Assembly (NCBI RefSeq): GCF_023897065.1
Contig: NZ_JAMHIV010000002.1
Location: 186,001-250,000 of the forward strand
Direction: 5' to 3'
Origin: Crossiella sp. SN42
GTDB lineage: Bacteria > Actinomycetota > Actinomycetes > Mycobacteriales > Pseudonocardiaceae
DNA length: 64,000 nucleotides
A program made the position numbers and the translations under genes. Each line of letters opens with the position of its first letter. Position 1 is the stretch's first letter. Positions 9,043 through 19,752 of this stretch are shown here, in pieces. A model generated the notes under the pieces. The model made no database searches. It was not told the origin of the DNA and saw only the letters and a program-made list of their open reading frames with translations.

Positions 9043-10284
9043 ATGACCGCCATTGCCGAGCACCCCACCACGACCGGCGAGCCCTGCTCCCCCGGCGATT
9101 TCATCGCGCTGGACGAGGAGTGGAGCACGCACAACTACCACCCGCTCCCGGTGGTGATCGCCGAGGCGGAGGGCGCCTGGGTGACCGACGTGTCCGGCCG
9201 CCGCTACCTGGACTTCCTCGCCGGCTACTCGGCGCTGAACTTCGGGCACCGGCACCCCGCGCTGGTGGCCGCGGCCACCGAGCAGCTCAACCGGCTCACC
9301 CTGACCAGCCGCGCGTTCCACCACGACCAGTTCGGCCTGTTCTGCCGCGAGCTGGCCGAGCTGACCGGCACCGAGATGGTGCTGACCATGAACTCCGGCG
9401 CGGAGGCGGTGGAGTCGGCGATCAAGGTCGCCCGCAAGTGGGCCTACCGGGTCAAGGGCGTGCCGCAGGGCCAGGCGCAGATCGTGGTGGCCGGGTCCAA
9501 CTTCCACGGCCGCACCACCACCATCATCTCCTTCTCCACCGACGAGGACGCCCGCGCCGACTTCGGCCCGTACACCCCGGGCTTCGTGGTGGTGCCCTAC
9601 GGCGACGCGGCCGCGCTGGCGGCGGCGATCACCGAGCACACCGCCGCGGTCCTGGTCGAGCCGATCCAGGGCGAGGCGGGCGTGGTCGTGCCGGGACCGG
9701 GCTACCTGGCCGAGGTCCGGCGGCTGTGCGACGAGCGCAACGTGCTGATGATCGCCGATGAGATCCAGTCCGGCCTGGCCCGCACCGGCCGCCTGCTGGC
9801 CCTGGACCACGAGGGCGTGCGCGCGGACCTGTACACCCTGGGCAAGGCCCTCGGCGGCGGCATCCTGCCGGTGTCCGCGGTGGTCGGCAGCCGCGCGGTG
9901 CTCGGCGTGCTCCAGCCCGGCCAGCACGGCTCCACCTTCGGCGGCAACCCGCTGGCCTGCGCGGTGGGCCGCGCGGTGGTCGGCCTGCTGTTCACCGGCG
10001 AGTTCCAGCGGCGCTCAGCCGAGCTGGGCGCGCACCTGCACGGCCGCCTCAACGCCCTGATCGGCCACGGCGTGGCCAAGGTCAGCGGCCGCGGTCTGTG
10101 GGCGGGCGTGGAGATCGCCCCCGGCGGCCCCACCGGCCGCGAGGCCTCCAAGGCGCTGGCGGCCAGGGGCGTGCTCTGCAAGGAGACCCACGACAACACC
10201 CTCCGGATGGCCCCGCCCCTGGTGATCACCAAGGAGGAGCTCGACCTGGGCATCGACGCCCTCACCGAGGTCCTCTCCCGCTGA
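9043..10284 (+). CDS. rocD: Ornithine-oxo-acid transaminase
   Basis: Predicted 413 aa class III aminotransferase. It converts ornithine and 2-oxoglutarate to glutamate semialdehyde and glutamate in arginine/ornithine catabolism. The PLP lysine is K268 in TLGKALGGG, the cofactor Asp lies in MIADEIQSGL, and NSGAEAVE, FHGRT and STFGGNPLA are typical ornithine aminotransferase motifs. Length matches the family. The ATG at 9043 has only a weak upstream purine stretch, so a leaderless transcript is possible. The GCGCAACA repeats upstream may be the operator. A strong shared hairpin separates it from the convergent aldehyde dehydrogenase. A related class III aminotransferase is the main alternative. 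Confidence 0.88.
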   Translation: MTAIAEHPTTTGEPCSPGDFIALDEEWSTHNYHPLPVVIAEAEGAWVTDVSGRRYLDFLAGYSALNFGHRHPALVAAATEQLNRLTLTSRAFHHDQFGLFCRELAELTGTEMVLTMNSGAEAVESAIKVARKWAYRVKGVPQGQAQIVVAGSNFHGRTTTIISFSTDEDARADFGPYTPGFVVVPYGDAAALAAAITEHTAAVLVEPIQGEAGVVVPGPGYLAEVRRLCDERNVLMIADEIQSGLARTGRLLALDHEGVRADLYTLGKALGGGILPVSAVVGSRAVLGVLQPGQHGSTFGGNPLACAVGRAVVGLLFTGEFQRRSAELGAHLHGRLNALIGHGVAKVSGRGLWAGVEIAPGGPTGREASKALAARGVLCKETHDNTLRMAPPLVITKEELDLGIDALTEVLSR

Positions 10285-10296
10285 CCGTGGCCCGGA

Positions 10297-10329
10297 CCTG
10301 GCCCAACTCGCGCCGTGAGCTGGGCCAGG
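10297..10329. terminator. Bidirectional terminator between rocD and the aldehyde dehydrogenase gene
   Basis: CCTGGCCCAACTC (10297-10309) pairs with GAGCTGGGCCAGG (10317-10329) over 13 positions with one imperfect pair and a 7-nt loop. It fills the 52-nt gap between the stops of two convergent genes, which supports a bidirectional terminator. Confidence 0.7.
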
Positions 10330-10336
10330 CCGGGGT

Positions 10337-11854
<1,518 letters not shown>

Positions 11855-11999
11855 GGGACTCCCTTTCCGGCGCCGGAGTGCGTGCCGCCCACCATGGCCG
11901 CCCAAGGTTGGCGCGAGGTTGGCGTGGCGGTTCCAGGCCAGGCTGGAGCAGGTGCGCGCGCTGGGCGCCTGCGGCTGAGCCGGTCCGCCCGCGGGGTGG

Positions 12000-13202
12000 T
12001 CAGGCCGAGCGCAGCTTGTGCAGCTGGGCCAGCACCACCCCGCGCCGGGCGTCGGCCGGGTCCAGCCTGGTCAGGGCGAGCTGGTGGGCCTGGAGGTCGT
12101 ACGGGTGGCGGGACAGGTAGGCCAGCAGGTGATCGGTTTCCGGTGACCGGAGCACCGCCTCGCGCAGTGCGACCTCGATGATCTCCCGCCACTCGCGGAT
12201 GCCGGGGGCCTCGGAGTCCGGCAGCAGCGGGCCGAGGTAGTGCCGCAGCGCGGTGGTCAGGTCGCGGGCGGTCAGGGCGTCCAGCACGGCGCGGGCGTCC
12301 GAGGCGACCGGGACGCTCAGGTGGTAGCTGCGGGTGGTGACGCCGCCGCGCAGGGCCCGGCGCAGGTGGCTGACCTCGGCTTTCAGCGTGGTGCGGTGCA
12401 CCGGGCGGTCGGCGTAGAGGGCGTCCTGGAGCTGTTCCGGGGTGAGGCCGTCGGGGTGCAGGGTCAGCAGGGTGAGGATCTCCAGCTGGCGCGGGCGCAG
12501 CGGGACCGGGGCGCCGCCGTCGAGCAGCTCGCCGCGGCCCAGGCAGCGCAGCGACCAGCCCGCCGGGGCCAGGTCCAGCGGCGACTCGGCCAGGCGCGCC
12601 TCCAGCGCGCTGACCAGGCTGCGGACCGTGGGCATGGCCAGCGGGTGCGAGCGGTCCCAGGTGGTGGACAGGTCCAGCACGCCGAGCACCTTGCCGTTGG
12701 GCGCGTGCACCGGCGCGGAGTAGCAGACCCAGCCGTGCAGGGCCTGCACCAGGTGTTCGGCCGAGAAGCAGGTGGCGGGCCGGTTGTGGTCCAGGGCCAG
12801 CGACAGCGCGTTGGTGCCCATCGCGGTCTCCGACCAGCGCCCGCCCGCGGCGAAGTTCACGCGTTCGGCGCGGCGGCGCATCACCCGGCCGCCGAAGGTC
12901 CACAGGATGGTGCCACCCGCGTCGGCGACCGCGGCCACGTAGCCGGCGTCCTCGGCGATGCTGCGCAGCTCGGCCGAGGAGGCCAGCACCGGCTCGCGCA
13001 GCGGCGAGTCCTGCCAGCGGGCATCGGCGCAGCTCGGCGCGCTGTCGCGGGCCGGGCTCACCTCGGACAGCGCCCGCGCCCAGGACTGGGTGACCTCGGG
13101 GGCGACCGCGGCCGCCGCGCCCGGCGACCGGTGCGCCACCCAGCACTCCCAGTCCCGCTCCAGCTGGGCCCGGCGCTGGCGGAGAGTGGTCCGTGGCGGC
13201 AT
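12000..13202 (-). CDS. GAF-domain transcriptional regulator, AcoR-like N-terminus
   Basis: Predicted 400 aa. Residues about 35-215 resemble the sensor part of AcoR-type activators ([44 protein letters not shown]), a GAF fold that binds a small ligand. There is no sigma-54 AAA+ domain. The C-terminal half instead has a winged-helix-like segment ([38 protein letters not shown]), which fits the sigma-54-free architecture found beside aldehyde dehydrogenase genes in actinomycetes. It lies 145 nt upstream of such a gene on the same strand and is the probable activator. The start at 13202 has no strong ribosome site. Ligand is unknown. Confidence 0.75.
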   Translation of the reverse strand: MPPRTTLRQRRAQLERDWECWVAHRSPGAAAAVAPEVTQSWARALSEVSPARDSAPSCADARWQDSPLREPVLASSAELRSIAEDAGYVAAVADAGGTILWTFGGRVMRRRAERVNFAAGGRWSETAMGTNALSLALDHNRPATCFSAEHLVQALHGWVCYSAPVHAPNGKVLGVLDLSTTWDRSHPLAMPTVRSLVSALEARLAESPLDLAPAGWSLRCLGRGELLDGGAPVPLRPRQLEILTLLTLHPDGLTPEQLQDALYADRPVHRTTLKAEVSHLRRALRGGVTTRSYHLSVPVASDARAVLDALTARDLTTALRHYLGPLLPDSEAPGIREWREIIEVALREAVLRSPETDHLLAYLSRHPYDLQAHQLALTRLDPADARRGVVLAQLHKLRSA

Positions 13203-13252
13203 CCATCACACGTTAGGGGGATGATGGCGGGGTGGATAGGGGAGAGAGCGCG

Positions 13253-14605
13253 GTGTCGCGCGACTGGGTCAAGCCCAGCGAGGTCTTTGCCAGGGGTCGT
13301 GCGCTGCGGGAGGAGGTGCGGCCGAGGCTGCACGACCACGCCGCGCTGGGCGCCAACCGGCCGGGGGCGGTGGAGTTCGTGCACGCCAGCAACGCGCCCC
13401 GGCTGCCGGAACTGGTGCCGCTGCGGGTCGGGCGGATGCTGGCCTCGCCGTTCGCCTTCTTCCGGGGCGCGGCCGAGCTGATGGCCGCGGACCTGGCCGC
13501 CACCCCGGCCAGCGGGATCAGCGCGCAGATCTGCGGGGACGCGCACGCGGCCAACTTCGGGCTGTTCGGCACCAACGAGGGCCGGATCGTCATGGACATC
13601 AACGACTTCGACGAGACCGTGCCCGGCCCGTGGGAGTGGGACCTCAAGCGGCTGGCGACCAGCCTGGTGCTGGCCGGCCGCGAGGGCGGGGTCTCCGAGG
13701 ACGGCTGCGCCAAGGCCGCCGAGGACGCGGTGCGCGCCTACCGCAAGACCATGGCCCGGCTGGCCGAGCTGCCGTTCCTGGAGTCCTGGAACGCGCTGGC
13801 CGACGCCTCCACGATCAGCAAGGTCAAGGCGGACGAGCTGCTCGACGACTTCGAGAAGGCCTCGAAGAAGGCGCGCAAGAACACCAGCCGCAAGGTCGCG
13901 GCCAAGTGGACCAGGCAGGTGGAGCGGGACCACTGGCGGTTCGTGGAGGAGCTGCCGGTGCTGAGGCAGGTCAGCGGGCCCACCGCCGAGTCGGTCGCGG
14001 CCAGCTTGGACTCCTACGTCGGCACCCTGCGCGAGTCCCGCCGCAACCTGATCCGCCGCTACCGGGTGGCCGACGTGGCCTTCCGGGTGGTCGGCACCGG
14101 CAGCGTGGGCCTGCGCAACTACCTGGTCCTGTTGCACGGCAACGAGGACGACGCGCTGGTGCTCCAGGTCAAGCAGGCCAACCCGTCCTGCCTGGCGCAG
14201 TACCTGGACATCCCGGCCTACGAGCACGAGGGCAAGCGGGTGGTCGAGGGCGCCCGGCTGGTGCAGGCCGAGACGGACATCCTGCTCGGCTGGACCACGG
14301 TGGACGGGCGGCACTACATCGTGCGCCAGTTCCGCAACATGAAGGGCGACATCGACCCGACCGCGCTGCGCAAGGACCACCTCGACGACTACGGCAGGCT
14401 GGCCGGCGCGCTGCTGGCCAGGGCGCACTGCCGCTCGGCCGATCCCAGGCTGCTCGCGGGCTACTGCGGCGAGGACGACGAGCTGGACGAGGCGGTGGCC
14501 CGCTACGCGGTGCGCTACGCCGACGCCACCGAGGCCGACCACGCCGAGCTGGCGGCCGCGGTGAAGCGCGGCGAGCTCACCGCGGAGATCGAGGACCGGG
14601 ACTGA
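13253..14605 (+). CDS. DUF2252 domain protein
   Basis: Predicted 450 aa from the GTG at 13253, which follows GGGGAGAG by about 8 nt; an in-frame GTG at 13232 would add seven residues. Family hallmarks are FFRGAAELMAADL, ICGDAHAANFG, VMDINDFDET and PWEWDLKRLATS. The GDxHxxNFG and DxNDFDE motifs resemble the catalytic and metal loops of aminoglycoside-phosphotransferase-like kinases, so a kinase-like fold is plausible, but no substrate is known for DUF2252. It is convergent with the ABC-F gene, with only 4 nt between the two stops. No further function is offered. Confidence 0.8.
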   Translation: MSRDWVKPSEVFARGRALREEVRPRLHDHAALGANRPGAVEFVHASNAPRLPELVPLRVGRMLASPFAFFRGAAELMAADLAATPASGISAQICGDAHAANFGLFGTNEGRIVMDINDFDETVPGPWEWDLKRLATSLVLAGREGGVSEDGCAKAAEDAVRAYRKTMARLAELPFLESWNALADASTISKVKADELLDDFEKASKKARKNTSRKVAAKWTRQVERDHWRFVEELPVLRQVSGPTAESVAASLDSYVGTLRESRRNLIRRYRVADVAFRVVGTGSVGLRNYLVLLHGNEDDALVLQVKQANPSCLAQYLDIPAYEHEGKRVVEGARLVQAETDILLGWTTVDGRHYIVRQFRNMKGDIDPTALRKDHLDDYGRLAGALLARAHCRSADPRLLAGYCGEDDELDEAVARYAVRYADATEADHAELAAAVKRGELTAEIEDRD

Positions 14606-14609
14606 CTCC

Positions 14610-16232
14610 TCAGCGGGCGCGCTGGACCCTGGTCTCGTCCCAGACCGGCGCGTCCGCCTCGCTGACCGTGCCGTCGGCGCGGAAGATCAGGAAGCGGTCG
14701 AAGCCTGCCGCGAACCAGCGGTCGTGGGTGACCGCGACCACCGTGCCGTAGAACTGGTCCAGCGCCTCCTGCAGGGCCTCGGCCGAGGTGAGGTCCAGGT
14801 TGTCGGTGGGCTCGTCCAGCAGCAGCAGGGTGGCCCCGGACAGCTCCAGCAGCAGGATCTGGAACCGGGCCTGCTGGCCGCCGGAGAGCGTCTCGAACCG
14901 CTGGTCGCCGCTGGTGTGCAGGCCGTAGCGGCGCAGCGCGGACATGGCCCGGCCGCGGTCCATCCCGGTGCGGCCGTCCTCGCCGGTCCACAGCAGCTCG
15001 ACCAGGGTCTTGCCCAGCCACTCCGGGTGGTCGTGGGTCTGGGCGAACAGGCCGGGCACCACCCTGGCCCCCAGCTTGCACAGTCCACTGTGGACAACCG
15101 AGGGATCTTCGTTGAGCAGGCGCAGGAAATGGCTCTTGCCGGAGCCGTTGGAGCCCAGCACCGCCACCCGGTCGCCGAAGAAGATCTCGGTGTCGAACGG
15201 CTTCATCAGCCCGGTCAGCTCCAGGCCCGCGCAGGTGATCGCGCGCAGCCCGGTGCGGCCGCCGCGCAGCCGCGGGGTGAGCTTCTCCTCGGTGGGCAGC
15301 TCCGGCGGCGGGCCGGCCTCCTCGAACTTGCGCAGCCTGGTCTGCGCGGCCTGGTACTGCGAGGCCATGCCGTCGTTGTACTCGGCCTTCTGCTGCAACA
15401 TCCGGACCAGTTCCTTGAGCTGCTGGCGCTTCTCCTCCCAGCGCCGGTGCAGCTCGGCGATCTTGTCCCAGCGCGCCTCGCGGGCGGCGTGCCAGGTGCG
15501 GAAGCTGCCGCTGTGCGTCCAGGCCGAGTGGCCCTCCACGGTGACCACGTGCGTGGCCGCCTGGGCCAGCAGCTCCCGGTCGTGGCTCACCAGCACGATC
15601 GCTTTGTCCGAAGTGGACAGTCGTTGTTCCAGCCAGCGCTTGCCGGGCACGTCCAGGTAGTTGTCCGGCTCGTCCAGCAGCAGCACCTGTTCCCGGCCGC
15701 GCAGCAGGACCTCCAGCACCAGGCGTTTCTGCTCACCGCCGGAGAGGGTCTTCACCCCGCGGAAGCGCGCCCGGTCGAACGGCACCCCCAGCGCGGCCAC
15801 GGTCACGGTGTCCCAGAGCACCTCGGCCTCGTAGCCGCCGACCTCGCCCCAGGCGACCAGCGCGGCCGCGTAGCGCAGCTGGGTGGGTTCGTCGTCGGTG
15901 TCCATCAGCTTCAGCTCGACCTCGTCCAGCTCGGCCGCGGCCGCCCTGATCGGCTCCGGCGCGACCGCCAGCAGCAGGTCGCGGACCGTGCGGTCATCGC
16001 GCACCGAGCCGACGAACTGCGGCATCACCGCCAGCCCGCCCTGCACCGACACGCTGCCCTCCACCGGCTTCAGCTCGCCGGCCAGGATGCGCAGCAGCGT
16101 GGTCTTGCCCGCGCCGTTGGCGCCCACCAGCGCGACCACCTGACCGGCACTGGCCTTCACCGACACCTCGGCGAACAACTCGCGCCCGTCCGGCAGGACA
16201 TAGGACAGGCCGCCTGCCTCGAGATAACCCAC
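14610..16232 (-). CDS. ABC-F family ATPase
   Basis: Predicted 540 aa with two ABC domains and no membrane segments. Domain 1 has Walker A GANGAGKTT (about 38-46), LSGGEQKR and LLLDEPDNYLD. Domain 2 has GSNGSGKSH, LSGGQQAR and LLLDEPTDNLD. They are joined by a charged helical linker of about 80 residues (WEEKRQQLKELVRMLQQKAE), the hallmark of ABC-F proteins that bind the ribosomal E site and act in translation or ribosome protection. Domain 1 has DEPDN in place of the usual DEPTN. Whether it is a housekeeping factor or confers antibiotic protection cannot be decided from sequence. Confidence 0.85.
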   Translation of the reverse strand: MGYLEAGGLSYVLPDGRELFAEVSVKASAGQVVALVGANGAGKTTLLRILAGELKPVEGSVSVQGGLAVMPQFVGSVRDDRTVRDLLLAVAPEPIRAAAAELDEVELKLMDTDDEPTQLRYAAALVAWGEVGGYEAEVLWDTVTVAALGVPFDRARFRGVKTLSGGEQKRLVLEVLLRGREQVLLLDEPDNYLDVPGKRWLEQRLSTSDKAIVLVSHDRELLAQAATHVVTVEGHSAWTHSGSFRTWHAAREARWDKIAELHRRWEEKRQQLKELVRMLQQKAEYNDGMASQYQAAQTRLRKFEEAGPPPELPTEEKLTPRLRGGRTGLRAITCAGLELTGLMKPFDTEIFFGDRVAVLGSNGSGKSHFLRLLNEDPSVVHSGLCKLGARVVPGLFAQTHDHPEWLGKTLVELLWTGEDGRTGMDRGRAMSALRRYGLHTSGDQRFETLSGGQQARFQILLLELSGATLLLLDEPTDNLDLTSAEALQEALDQFYGTVVAVTHDRWFAAGFDRFLIFRADGTVSEADAPVWDETRVQRAR

Positions 16233-16274
16233 GTCGCCGATGGTGCCCGAGCGCCGGGGCGGCTGGCGAACGCT

Positions 16275-17306
16275 TTACCGCCCGGCGGCCGCGGCGTCGC
16301 GCGAAAGGGCGACCAGGCGGGAGACCGCGCGCAGGTACTTCTTCCGGTAGCCGCCGCGCAGCATCTCCTCGGTGAACAGCTCCGACAGCGGCTGCCCGGA
16401 GACCACCACCGGGATGGCCCGGTCGTACAGCCGGTCGGCCAGCACCACCACGCGCAGCGCCACGTCCTGGTTCGGCACCGCGTGCAGCTCGCGCAGGTGC
16501 ACCGCGCGCACCCCGTCCAGCAACCGCCCGTACTTCGACGGGTGCAGGGTGGCCAGGTGCGCGCACAGCTCGGCGAAATCGTCCACAGTGGACCCCGGCC
16601 GGGCCGCGGCCAGCGCGTCCAGCTCGGCGGCGGGCACCGGGTCCGGTGCGGGCGGCAGGCCGCGGTGCCGGTAGTCCGGGCCGTCCACCCGGACCACGGT
16701 GAACTTCGCCGACATCGCCTGGATCTCGCGCAGGAACAGCTCCGCGTCGAAGCGGCCCTCGCCGAGCTTGTCCGGCAACGTGTTCGAGGTCGCCGCCACG
16801 AACACCCCGGCGTCGGTCACCTCGCGCAGCAGCCGGGTGACCATGGTGGTGTCGCCGGGGTCGTCCAGCTCGAACTCATCGATCGCCAGCAGCCGGTGCT
16901 CAGACAGCCTGCGCACCGCCTCGGCGAAGCCCAGCGCGCCGACCAGGTGGGTCAGCTCGACGAAGGTGCCGTAGGCCTTGGGGCCGGGCACCGCGTGCCA
17001 CACCGAGGCGAGCAGGTGCGTCTTGCCGACCCCGAACCCGCCGTCGAAGTACAGCCCCGGCTTGGCCACGGTGGCGGGCTTGGCGCCGAACAGCCCGCCG
17101 ATCCAGGACTTGCGCGGCGGCCCGGCGATCACCTTGGCGCAGAAGGCCTGCCCGGCCTCGACCGCGGCGGCCTGGCTGGGCTCCTCCGGGTTGGGCAGGT
17201 AGGTCTCGAAGCGCACCGCGTCGAACCGGGGCGGTGGGACCATCCCGGCCACCAGGTCCGCCGGGTCGATCTCCGGGCGACGATCCACCAGGCGCGCGCT
17301 CGACAT
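16275..17306 (-). CDS. zapE: ZapE/AFG1-like P-loop ATPase
   Basis: Predicted 343 aa. Walker A GGFGVGKTH (89-97), LLAIDEFELDD Walker B, and ATSNTLPDKLGEGRF and YDRAIPVVVSG are signatures of the AFG1/ZapE family, cytosolic ATPases linked to division-ring stability and protein quality control. Length fits actinobacterial members. The ATG at 17306 starts MSSARLVDRRPE. It is followed 42 nt later on the same strand by the ABC-F gene and preceded by a small membrane protein gene, so the three may be cotranscribed. Confidence 0.87.
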   Translation of the reverse strand: MSSARLVDRRPEIDPADLVAGMVPPPRFDAVRFETYLPNPEEPSQAAAVEAGQAFCAKVIAGPPRKSWIGGLFGAKPATVAKPGLYFDGGFGVGKTHLLASVWHAVPGPKAYGTFVELTHLVGALGFAEAVRRLSEHRLLAIDEFELDDPGDTTMVTRLLREVTDAGVFVAATSNTLPDKLGEGRFDAELFLREIQAMSAKFTVVRVDGPDYRHRGLPPAPDPVPAAELDALAAARPGSTVDDFAELCAHLATLHPSKYGRLLDGVRAVHLRELHAVPNQDVALRVVVLADRLYDRAIPVVVSGQPLSELFTEEMLRGGYRKKYLRAVSRLVALSRDAAAAGR

Positions 17307-17334
17307 TCCGGCAGCGTATCCGGCCGCAGGGTGG

Positions 17335-17637
17335 CTAGTGCAGGCCCGCCCACAGCAGCAGCTGGCCGGCCAGCGCGGCCACCAGCAGGCCCATCAGCGC
17401 CGCGGCCACCCCGGTCGGCACCGGCCGCCACACCGCCATCCGGTCCAGCAGGACCAGCGCGATGCCGCCGACCACCAGCCCGCCGAGGGCCACCGCCACC
17501 GCCACCAGCAGGCCGAACGCCGGCGTCAGGCCCAGCACCCCGGCCGCGCAGCAGGCCAGCAGCACCGCGGCCGCCGGTAACAACGAGTCCGTCCGCTTCT
17601 TCTGACTGAGGTCTTCCACGGGCACCGTCCCCGACAT
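17335..17637 (-). CDS. Small membrane protein of unknown function
   Basis: Predicted 100 aa. A short charged N-terminus (EDLSQKKRTD) is followed by three hydrophobic segments at about 19-38, 42-64 and 76-97, which is all that can be said of function. Start is the ATG at 17637; an in-frame GTG a few codons later is possible, and neither has a strong ribosome site. The stop lies 28 nt before the zapE start on the same strand, so cotranscription with zapE is likely. Confidence 0.6.
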   Translation of the reverse strand: MSGTVPVEDLSQKKRTDSLLPAAAVLLACCAAGVLGLTPAFGLLVAVAVALGGLVVGGIALVLLDRMAVWRPVPTGVAAALMGLLVAALAGQLLLWAGLH

Positions 17638-17776
17638 CGGCGTCGAAACCTCTCACCCTGGATACGAGCAAAACACGCCTTCCGGACCACTCGCCGGTGG
17701 TCCTTCTCACATCGTGACCTGGCCGCCCGCACCGCCCGGCGAGCGGACCGAGGGGGTCCCGTGCTCAGATAGAGGC

Positions 17777-18538
17777 GTGGACTGGCTCTGGCCCTCGAAC
17801 TCCCCCGCTGTCAGGACGCCCGCCGACGAGAGCGGGCTCGAAGCGCGCTACGCCTACCCGGACGGGCTGACCCGGCCCTGGCTGCGGGTCAACTTCGTGT
17901 CCAGTGTGGACGGTGCGGTGACCGTGGAAGGCCGCTCCCGCGGGCTGTCCACCGAGCTGGACAAGGAGATCTTCCTGCTGTCCAGGGACCTGGCCGACGT
18001 GATCCTGGTCGGGCTGCGCACCGCGGTGATCGAGGGCTACGCGGGCGCCAAGCCCGGCGCGCAGCGGCGGGCCCGCCGGGCCAGGCACGGGCTGTCCGCG
18101 GCACCGCCGATCGCGCTGGTCACCACCACCTGCGCGCTGGACCCGGAGTCCGCGCTGCTGACCGACACCAGGGTGCCGCCGATCGTGTTCACCTGCGCGA
18201 ACGCGCCTGCCGAGCGCCGGGCGGCGCTGACCGCGGCGGGCGCGGAGGTGGTGCTCACCGGCGAGGCGAGCGTGGACCTGGCCGTGGTGCTCGGCGAGCT
18301 GGACCGGCGCGGGATGCGCCGGATCGACTGCGAGGGCGGGCCCACCCTGTTCGGCTCGCTGATCGCCGCCGACCTGGTGGACGAGGTGTGCCTGACCGTC
18401 TCCCCGCTGCTGACCTCCGGCGACGCCACCCGGATCGCGCACGGCGCGCACCCGGACGCGCCCCGCTCGCTGCGCCTGGACTCGGTGCTGCACGAGGACG
18501 GCGCGCTGTTCCTGCGCTACCTACGGGACCAACCGTGA
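17777..18538 (+). CDS. RibD C-terminal / dihydrofolate-reductase-like pyrimidine reductase
   Basis: Predicted 253 aa from a GTG at 17777 giving VDWLWPSNS; an in-frame ATG at 17714 is longer but less convincing. Family features are RPWLRVNFVSSVDGAVT, the nucleotide-binding VILVGLRTAV, and CEGGPTLFGSLIAADLVDEVCLTVSPLL, matching the NADPH-dependent RibD_C fold that reduces the ribosyl side chain in riboflavin synthesis. It lacks the deaminase half, and no rib genes are adjacent. Its TGA overlaps the GTG of the sigma-factor gene (GTGA), so it heads the envelope-stress operon. A reductase acting on another substrate is equally possible. Confidence 0.78.
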   Translation: MDWLWPSNSPAVRTPADESGLEARYAYPDGLTRPWLRVNFVSSVDGAVTVEGRSRGLSTELDKEIFLLSRDLADVILVGLRTAVIEGYAGAKPGAQRRARRARHGLSAAPPIALVTTTCALDPESALLTDTRVPPIVFTCANAPAERRAALTAAGAEVVLTGEASVDLAVVLGELDRRGMRRIDCEGGPTLFGSLIAADLVDEVCLTVSPLLTSGDATRIAHGAHPDAPRSLRLDSVLHEDGALFLRYLRDQP

Positions 18539-19077
18539 CCAGGGCCGACACCGACCTGCTCGCCGCGGCGGCACGCGGGGACGACACGGCCTTCGACGAC
18601 CTGGTCCGGCGGCACACCAACCGGATGTACCGGATCGCGCTGCGCATCGTGGGCGACCCGGCCGAGGCCGAGGACGTGGTGCAGGAGGCCTGGGTGTCGG
18701 CCTGGCGCGGGCTGGGCCGCTTCCGCGGCGAGGCCGCGCCGACCACCTGGCTGTTCCGGGTGGTCACCAACACCGCACTGGCCCACCTGCGCAAACGGCG
18801 GCCGACCGTGCCGCTGGAGGACACCGTCGAGCCCGCGATGACCGATGTCGCGGCCGACCCGGAACGGGCCGCGCTGCGCAGCGAGCAGACCGGCCTGGTG
18901 CTGCGCGCGATCGCCACTCTCGAACCCAGCCAGCGGGTCCCGCTGGTGCTGCGTGAGCTGGAGGAGCTCAGCTATGAGGAGGTGGCCGAGGTACTGGATG
19001 TGCCGGTGCCGACGTTGCGCTCCCGGCTCTACCGCGCCAGGGTGGCTCTGCTCGCCAAGTTGGAGGAACTGCGATGA
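18535..19077 (+). CDS. ECF-type RNA polymerase sigma factor
   Basis: Predicted 180 aa. Region 2 spans about 20-85 (FDDLVRRHTNRMYRIALRI; AEDVVQEAWVSAWRGL; TTWLFRVVTN), and region 4 about 118-172 (EPSQRVPLVLRELEELSYEEVAEVLDVPVPTLRSRLYRAR). There is no region 1 or 3, the ECF layout. The GTG at 18535 overlaps the reductase stop. The stop overlaps the ATG of a zinc-finger protein (ATGA), the usual sigma/anti-sigma coupling. It probably drives this envelope-associated operon in response to cell-surface stress; an ECF promoter upstream was not identified. Confidence 0.87.
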   Translation: MTRADTDLLAAAARGDDTAFDDLVRRHTNRMYRIALRIVGDPAEAEDVVQEAWVSAWRGLGRFRGEAAPTTWLFRVVTNTALAHLRKRRPTVPLEDTVEPAMTDVAADPERAALRSEQTGLVLRAIATLEPSQRVPLVLRELEELSYEEVAEVLDVPVPTLRSRLYRARVALLAKLEELR

Positions 19078-19661
19078 CCGGAGCGAACGCGGCCCTGCCG
19101 TGCGGCCGTCTGCGCGGTGACCTCCTGGCGCTGGTCGTCGACGGCGAGCTGGAACCGGCCGACGCCGAGCTGGCCGCGCACGCCCGCGACTGCCCGCACT
19201 GCCAGGCCGAGCTGGGCGCGCTGGACGGCCGCTGGGGCGCGGTGCGCGCCGCGGCCAAGGCCCCGGTGCCGATCCCGGACGGGCTGGCCGCGCGGATGCT
19301 GGCCGGGGTGCGCGGGCTGCGCGGGGTGTTCTCCGCCGCGGACGCCGAGCTGGACCAGGGCGAGGGCACGCTGACCGTGTCCGCGCGGGCGGTGCTCACG
19401 CTGGCCCGCCAGTTCGCGGTGGAGGCCGTGCACGAGCTGCCCGGGGTGCACCTGCGCGGGCTCACCGGCGACGGCGCCGCGATCACCGTGTCGGTGTCGG
19501 TGCGCTACGGGGTGGCCGCGGACCTGATCGCCCAGCGGTTGCGGCAGGACCTGCGCGCCCGGCTGGCCGGCTCGCTGGACACCGCCGCGCCGGAGGTCGC
19601 CGTGGAGGTCGTGGACGTGCTGCCTCCCCGACCGGGTATCGGACTTCCCCAGTTCGAGTGA
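19074..19661 (+). CDS. Anti-sigma zinc finger fused to an Asp23/Gls24-like domain
   Basis: Predicted 195 aa. The N-terminus (CGRLRGDLLALVVDGEL; HARDCPHCQAEL) has the H36-x3-C40-x2-C43 motif of zinc-binding anti-sigma domains. From about residue 95 the protein turns into an Asp23/Gls24-like domain (LTVSARAVLTLARQF; ITVSVSVRYGV; ADLIAQRLRQDLRARL), the family otherwise encoded just downstream. There is no membrane segment, so it would be a cytosolic anti-sigma factor able to join an AmaP/Asp23 assembly. Start ATG at 19074 overlaps the sigma stop. The fusion is inferred from sequence pattern; see findings. Confidence 0.7.
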   Translation: MTGANAALPCGRLRGDLLALVVDGELEPADAELAAHARDCPHCQAELGALDGRWGAVRAAAKAPVPIPDGLAARMLAGVRGLRGVFSAADAELDQGEGTLTVSARAVLTLARQFAVEAVHELPGVHLRGLTGDGAAITVSVSVRYGVAADLIAQRLRQDLRARLAGSLDTAAPEVAVEVVDVLPPRPGIGLPQFE

Positions 19662-19752
19662 CAAACCGCGATGCGGTGGAGCCACGGGGCATCCGAACCG
19701 ATGTCAGGTACAGGACGAACACCTGACGTCGAAACGATGCGAAGGAGTCCCC

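Noticed and set aside
14724-17609. 961-codon plus-strand frame opposite the ABC-F and zapE genes
   Set aside because: Repetitive Arg/Gln/Gly/Ala composition typical of the antisense frame of GC-rich genes, with no domain, while the minus strand encodes two clear ATPases.
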